Below are positions 45,015 to 46,990 of a DNA stretch of 46,990 nt, piece after piece. A model generated the notes under the pieces. It did no database searches. It had not been told where the DNA came from and saw only the letters and a list, made by a program, of their open reading frames with translations. This DNA is from Solimonas flava DSM 18980 (lineage in GTDB: Bacteria > Pseudomonadota > Gammaproteobacteria > Nevskiales > Nevskiaceae), in NCBI RefSeq assembly GCF_000426685.1, contig NZ_AUFV01000021.1, forward strand, positions 1 through 46,990. Direction: 5' to 3'. Every line of letters begins with the position of its first letter. The first letter of the stretch is position 1. A program made the position numbers and the translations under genes.

Positions 45015-46058
45015 TCAGGCGGCGGCAGCAGCTTGATTCGGATCAAACACGGTGCCGTGCCGCCAAGTCGCCCAGGCGATGCGCGCCAGTTTGTTGGCCA
45101 GTGCGCAGGTCGCCTTGTTGTGATTCGTTCGCTCTTTCAGCGCGAGCGCCCATCGCTGTAGCGCGTTGAGTGGCTGCCCGGCACGTTGCATCTGCCCGGC
45201 CCTGAGCAGTACGGCTCTGGCGCCGTGCGTGAGCAGCATGCGCACGTAGCGATCGCCGCGCTTGCTGATGCCGCCGAGTTTTCGGATGTGGCCGCTGGAG
45301 TGTTCGCGCGGCGTCAGCCCCAGCCATTAGGCGAGGTGTCGGCCGTCGCGATAGTGCTTGGCGTCGTTGGCGCTTGCATACAGCGCGGTGGCAGTGAGAA
45401 GACCGATGCCGGAGATGTCGCGCAGATGTTCGATGACGGGGTTCTGCCGGCTGATCGCTTCGAGCTGGCGCTCCACGGCGACGATGCGATGCTCCAGATC
45501 GTGAATCTCGTCGAGCAGCGTCTGCAGCGCCGGCCGCAGCATCGGTGGCAGGGCTTCATCATCGAGCGCCTCCGGAATCAGCTTCATTACCGCAGCGGCG
45601 CCGACCGGCAGGATCAAGCCGAATTCGCGCAGCAAACCGCGCAGCGTGTTGATGCGCGCTGTGCGCGTTTCCATCCATGCGCTGCGGCAGCGGTGCAAAC
45701 CCTGAATCGCCTGATGCTCGGTCGTTTTCACCGGCACCGGCAAAATCTCGGGATTCCTCGCCGCTTCGAGCATCGCCAGACAGTCGGCGCGATCGGTCTT
45801 GTTGCGGCGTCGATACGCACAAACATGCGGCACCGGCAGCAGCCGCACCGAGTGGCCCAGCCGCTGCATCATCCGTGCCCAGTGATGCGCACCGCCACAG
45901 GCTTCCAGCACGAACGAGGCTCGCTCGCGCGTCGCCAGGTATTCGGAGAACTGTGGGCGATTCAGGCGCACACGCCGCCGCACCTTGCCTGCACCATCGG
46001 CCTCCGCCACCTCGAAAACCGGCTTTGCGGTATCCACCGCGATGAGCGTAGATTCCAT
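45015..46058 (-). pseudogene. IS110/IS1111 family transposase interrupted by an in-frame TAA
   Basis: The frame from 46058 reads LIAVDTAKPVFEVAEADG, NKTDRADCLAMLEAARN (DEDD acidic residues) and ISGIGLLTATALYASAND. A single TAA at 45329-45327 then falls within GRHLA-stop-WLGLTPREHSS. The same frame continues without any shift through KLGGISKRGDRYVRMLL and THGARAVLL to a normal stop at 45015. Full length would be about 347 codons, the usual size. One base change (for example GAA to TAA) explains it. The N-terminal 243 residues could still be made, but they lack the C-terminal catalytic serine region. Confidence 0.88.
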
Positions 46059-46148
46059 GTCCGGACTCCTCCTGTTGGATAGCTGATGATTCGCATCTCC
46101 AGCTTGGCACTTCGATGCCGCTCAAAACAGCGGGAGGAGTCCATTCCA

Positions 46149-46198
46149 TCATTCAAGCCGACGCCGCCTCGCGGCGCGGCTTAATTCAGGCGTTTGGC
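46149..46198 (+). other. right part of the attC of cassette 1
   Basis: It closely resembles the well-known aadA-type attC: TCATTCAAGCCGACGCCGC, loop CTC, GCGGCGCGGCTT, then AATTCAGGC and GTTTGGC. The folded stem is AAGCCG plus CGCCGC on one side against GCGGCG plus CGGCTT, with A46161 as the extrahelical base. The final core GTTTGGC departs from GTTRRRY at one position. Confidence 0.8.
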
Positions 46199-46206
46199 CT
46201 AACCAA

Positions 46207-46683
46207 ATGGCACATCTCGCGCGCTCTGTAGCCTCTCTGCGAATCTTTGGCGACGATCTCCAACCTGAAGAGATTACTAGGCTGCTTGGGTGTGCGCCGA
46301 CAAAGGCATGGCCTAAGGGCCACGTCCAAGTAAGTAAGTCCGGCCGTGAGTTCGTAAAAAAGTCTGGTGGCTGGCTTCTGCACGCCAGCGACACTGAACC
46401 CGAGAACCTAGACGGTCAGGTCTCGGAGTTGCTCGCAAAGCTCACAAGCGATCTGGGCATATGGGCCGAGCTGGCGCAGCGCTTCGAAATAGATCTTTTC
46501 TGTGGGTGGTTTATGGAATGCTCAAATGAAGGCGTCTCTGTTTCAACCGCAACAATGCTGGCCCTTGGAGAGCGCGGTATTGAGCTGTCTCTAGACATTT
46601 ACGGTCCCGATGAAAAGGGAGAGTGTGAGCCTGCATCGGCCCAACCATCGCTTCCAGCCGACGTGACGGTTCCTACGGTTTAG
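46207..46683 (+). CDS. DUF4279-domain protein (cassette 2)
   Basis: 158 residues. SLRIFGDDLQPEEITRLLGC, PTKAWPKGHVQ, GGWLLHASDTEPENLDGQV and LGERGIELSLDIYG fit DUF4279, a family of unknown function that is frequent among integron cassettes. The ATG lies only 14 nt after the attC core and has no Shine-Dalgarno. The last 15 or so residues (from SAQPSLPAD) are encoded by the left half of an attC, and the TAG stop directly abuts an IS3-family end. The natural C-terminus was therefore perhaps only slightly different. Confidence 0.85.
   Translation: MAHLARSVASLRIFGDDLQPEEITRLLGCAPTKAWPKGHVQVSKSGREFVKKSGGWLLHASDTEPENLDGQVSELLAKLTSDLGIWAELAQRFEIDLFCGWFMECSNEGVSVSTATMLALGERGIELSLDIYGPDEKGECEPASAQPSLPADVTVPTV
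46639..46683 (+). other. left part of the attC of cassette 2, truncated by an IS
   Basis: R'' core GCCCAAC (46639-46645) and L''-like CCAGCCGACG (46654-46663), matching the spacing of the first attC. The right half is absent, because IS sequence begins at 46684. Confidence 0.6.
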
Positions 46684-46990
46684 TGGACACCCTGAACTAA
46701 CCCTTCAGGAGTCCTCAGATGCCGATGCCAGGCCCAAGAACGACGTATCGTTTTAGTCCGGAATTCAAAGCCACCGCCGTCAGGTTGAGTTCGCTACCGG
46801 GCGTAGCTATCAAGGATGTTGCCGAATCGCTTTACATTCATCCGTTCATGCTGTCTCGTTGGCGCAAGCAAGCACGAGAGGGCCTGATTGTGACCAAGGG
46901 CGTATCGGTGGACCGGGATGTGGCGGCAGAGCTCAAGGAGCTGCGCAAGGTGAAAAAGGCCTATGAGCAACTCAAGGTTGAGCATGACCT
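46684..46990 (+). mobile_element. left end of an IS3-family element (runs off the window)
   Basis: It begins TGGACACCCTGAAC, a TG-starting terminal repeat of IS3 style, directly after the TAG of the DUF4279 gene, and contains orfA. Confidence 0.75.
46719..46990 (+). CDS. IS3-family transposase OrfA, partial
   Basis: Ninety codons before the window ends. TTYRFSPEFKATAVRLSS, a helix-turn-helix (VAIKDVAESLYIHPFMLSRW) and then a leucine-zipper-like KELRKVKKAYEQLKVEH are standard for IS3 OrfA, which binds the IS ends and is fused to OrfB by frameshifting. CAGGAG precedes the ATG. Confidence 0.9.
   Translation, partial: MPMPGPRTTYRFSPEFKATAVRLSSLPGVAIKDVAESLYIHPFMLSRWRKQAREGLIVTKGVSVDRDVAAELKELRKVKKAYEQLKVEHD

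Larger units (their letters stand above)
44739..46148 (-). mobile_element. IS1111-type (IS110 family) insertion sequence inserted in attC
   Basis: About 1.4 kb. Perfect 15-bp inverted repeats, ATGGACTCCTCCCGC at 44745-44759 and its complement at 46130-46144, lie a few bases inside the junctions, the subterminal arrangement typical of IS1111 elements. Flanks rejoin into an attC (left GCCCAACAAC, right TCATTCAAGCCGACG), without a visible target duplication. The ends were placed by comparison with the usual attC layout and may be off by a few bases. Elements of an IS1111-attC group are known to insert specifically into cassette attC sites. Confidence 0.88.

Overview
High-G+C chromosomal segment of a gammaproteobacterium. 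The conserved housekeeping order lysM-dprA-smg-topA-tsaC-hemF diverging from def-fmt-rsmB-trkA-trkH is typical of Gammaproteobacteria. The G+C-rich codon use, TonB receptors and lipid catabolism genes suggest the Nevskiales/Solimonadaceae-Xanthomonadales neighbourhood, but no rRNA or other decisive marker is present, so the genus is a guess.

Region 1 (1-19.0 kb) is a lipid/ester catabolic island. A minus-strand gene train runs from a secreted carboxylesterase (12416) through two small membrane-anchored DUF1214/DUF1254 proteins, a TonB-dependent receptor, an acyl/aryl-CoA synthetase, a fused enoyl-CoA hydratase/3-hydroxyacyl-CoA dehydrogenase, a thiolase and an acyl-CoA dehydrogenase. Next to it lie a GntR/FCD regulator with an EstB-like serine hydrolase (minus), a second TonB receptor with a secreted serine hydrolase (plus), and a second GntR/FCD regulator. 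The perfect 12-bp palindrome ATTGTGCACAAT occurs exactly three times, each in a regulatory gap of this island, with weaker copies nearby. This looks like one regulon for importing, hydrolysing and beta-oxidising an unidentified ester or acyl compound.

Region 2 (19.0-34.3 kb) is housekeeping: heme synthesis (hemF), tRNA t6A (tsaC), topoisomerase I, smg, dprA, a LysM lipoprotein, then def, fmt, rsmB and the TrkA/TrkH potassium system, with small unnamed genes threaded between. A strongly folded minus-strand segment ending in a good intrinsic terminator just upstream of trkA may be a small RNA.

Region 3 (34.3-41.1 kb) holds a MipA-type outer-membrane protein, a short hypothetical, homoserine kinase, a fatty-acid desaturase, a small lipoprotein and two MFS carboxylate-type permeases.

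Region 4 (41.06 kb to the end) is a chromosomal integron. IntI (minus) is followed by a candidate attI and two gene cassettes of visibly lower G+C. Cassette 1 encodes a SIR2-like/STAND NTPase/TPR-like protein with the layout of anti-phage NADase sensors. Cassette 2 encodes a DUF4279 protein. Both cassette attC sites are broken by insertion sequences: the first by an IS1111-type element whose transposase has an in-frame TAA and whose non-coding end may encode a guide RNA, the second by the left end of an IS3-family element running off the window. The two cassettes therefore appear to be locked in place.
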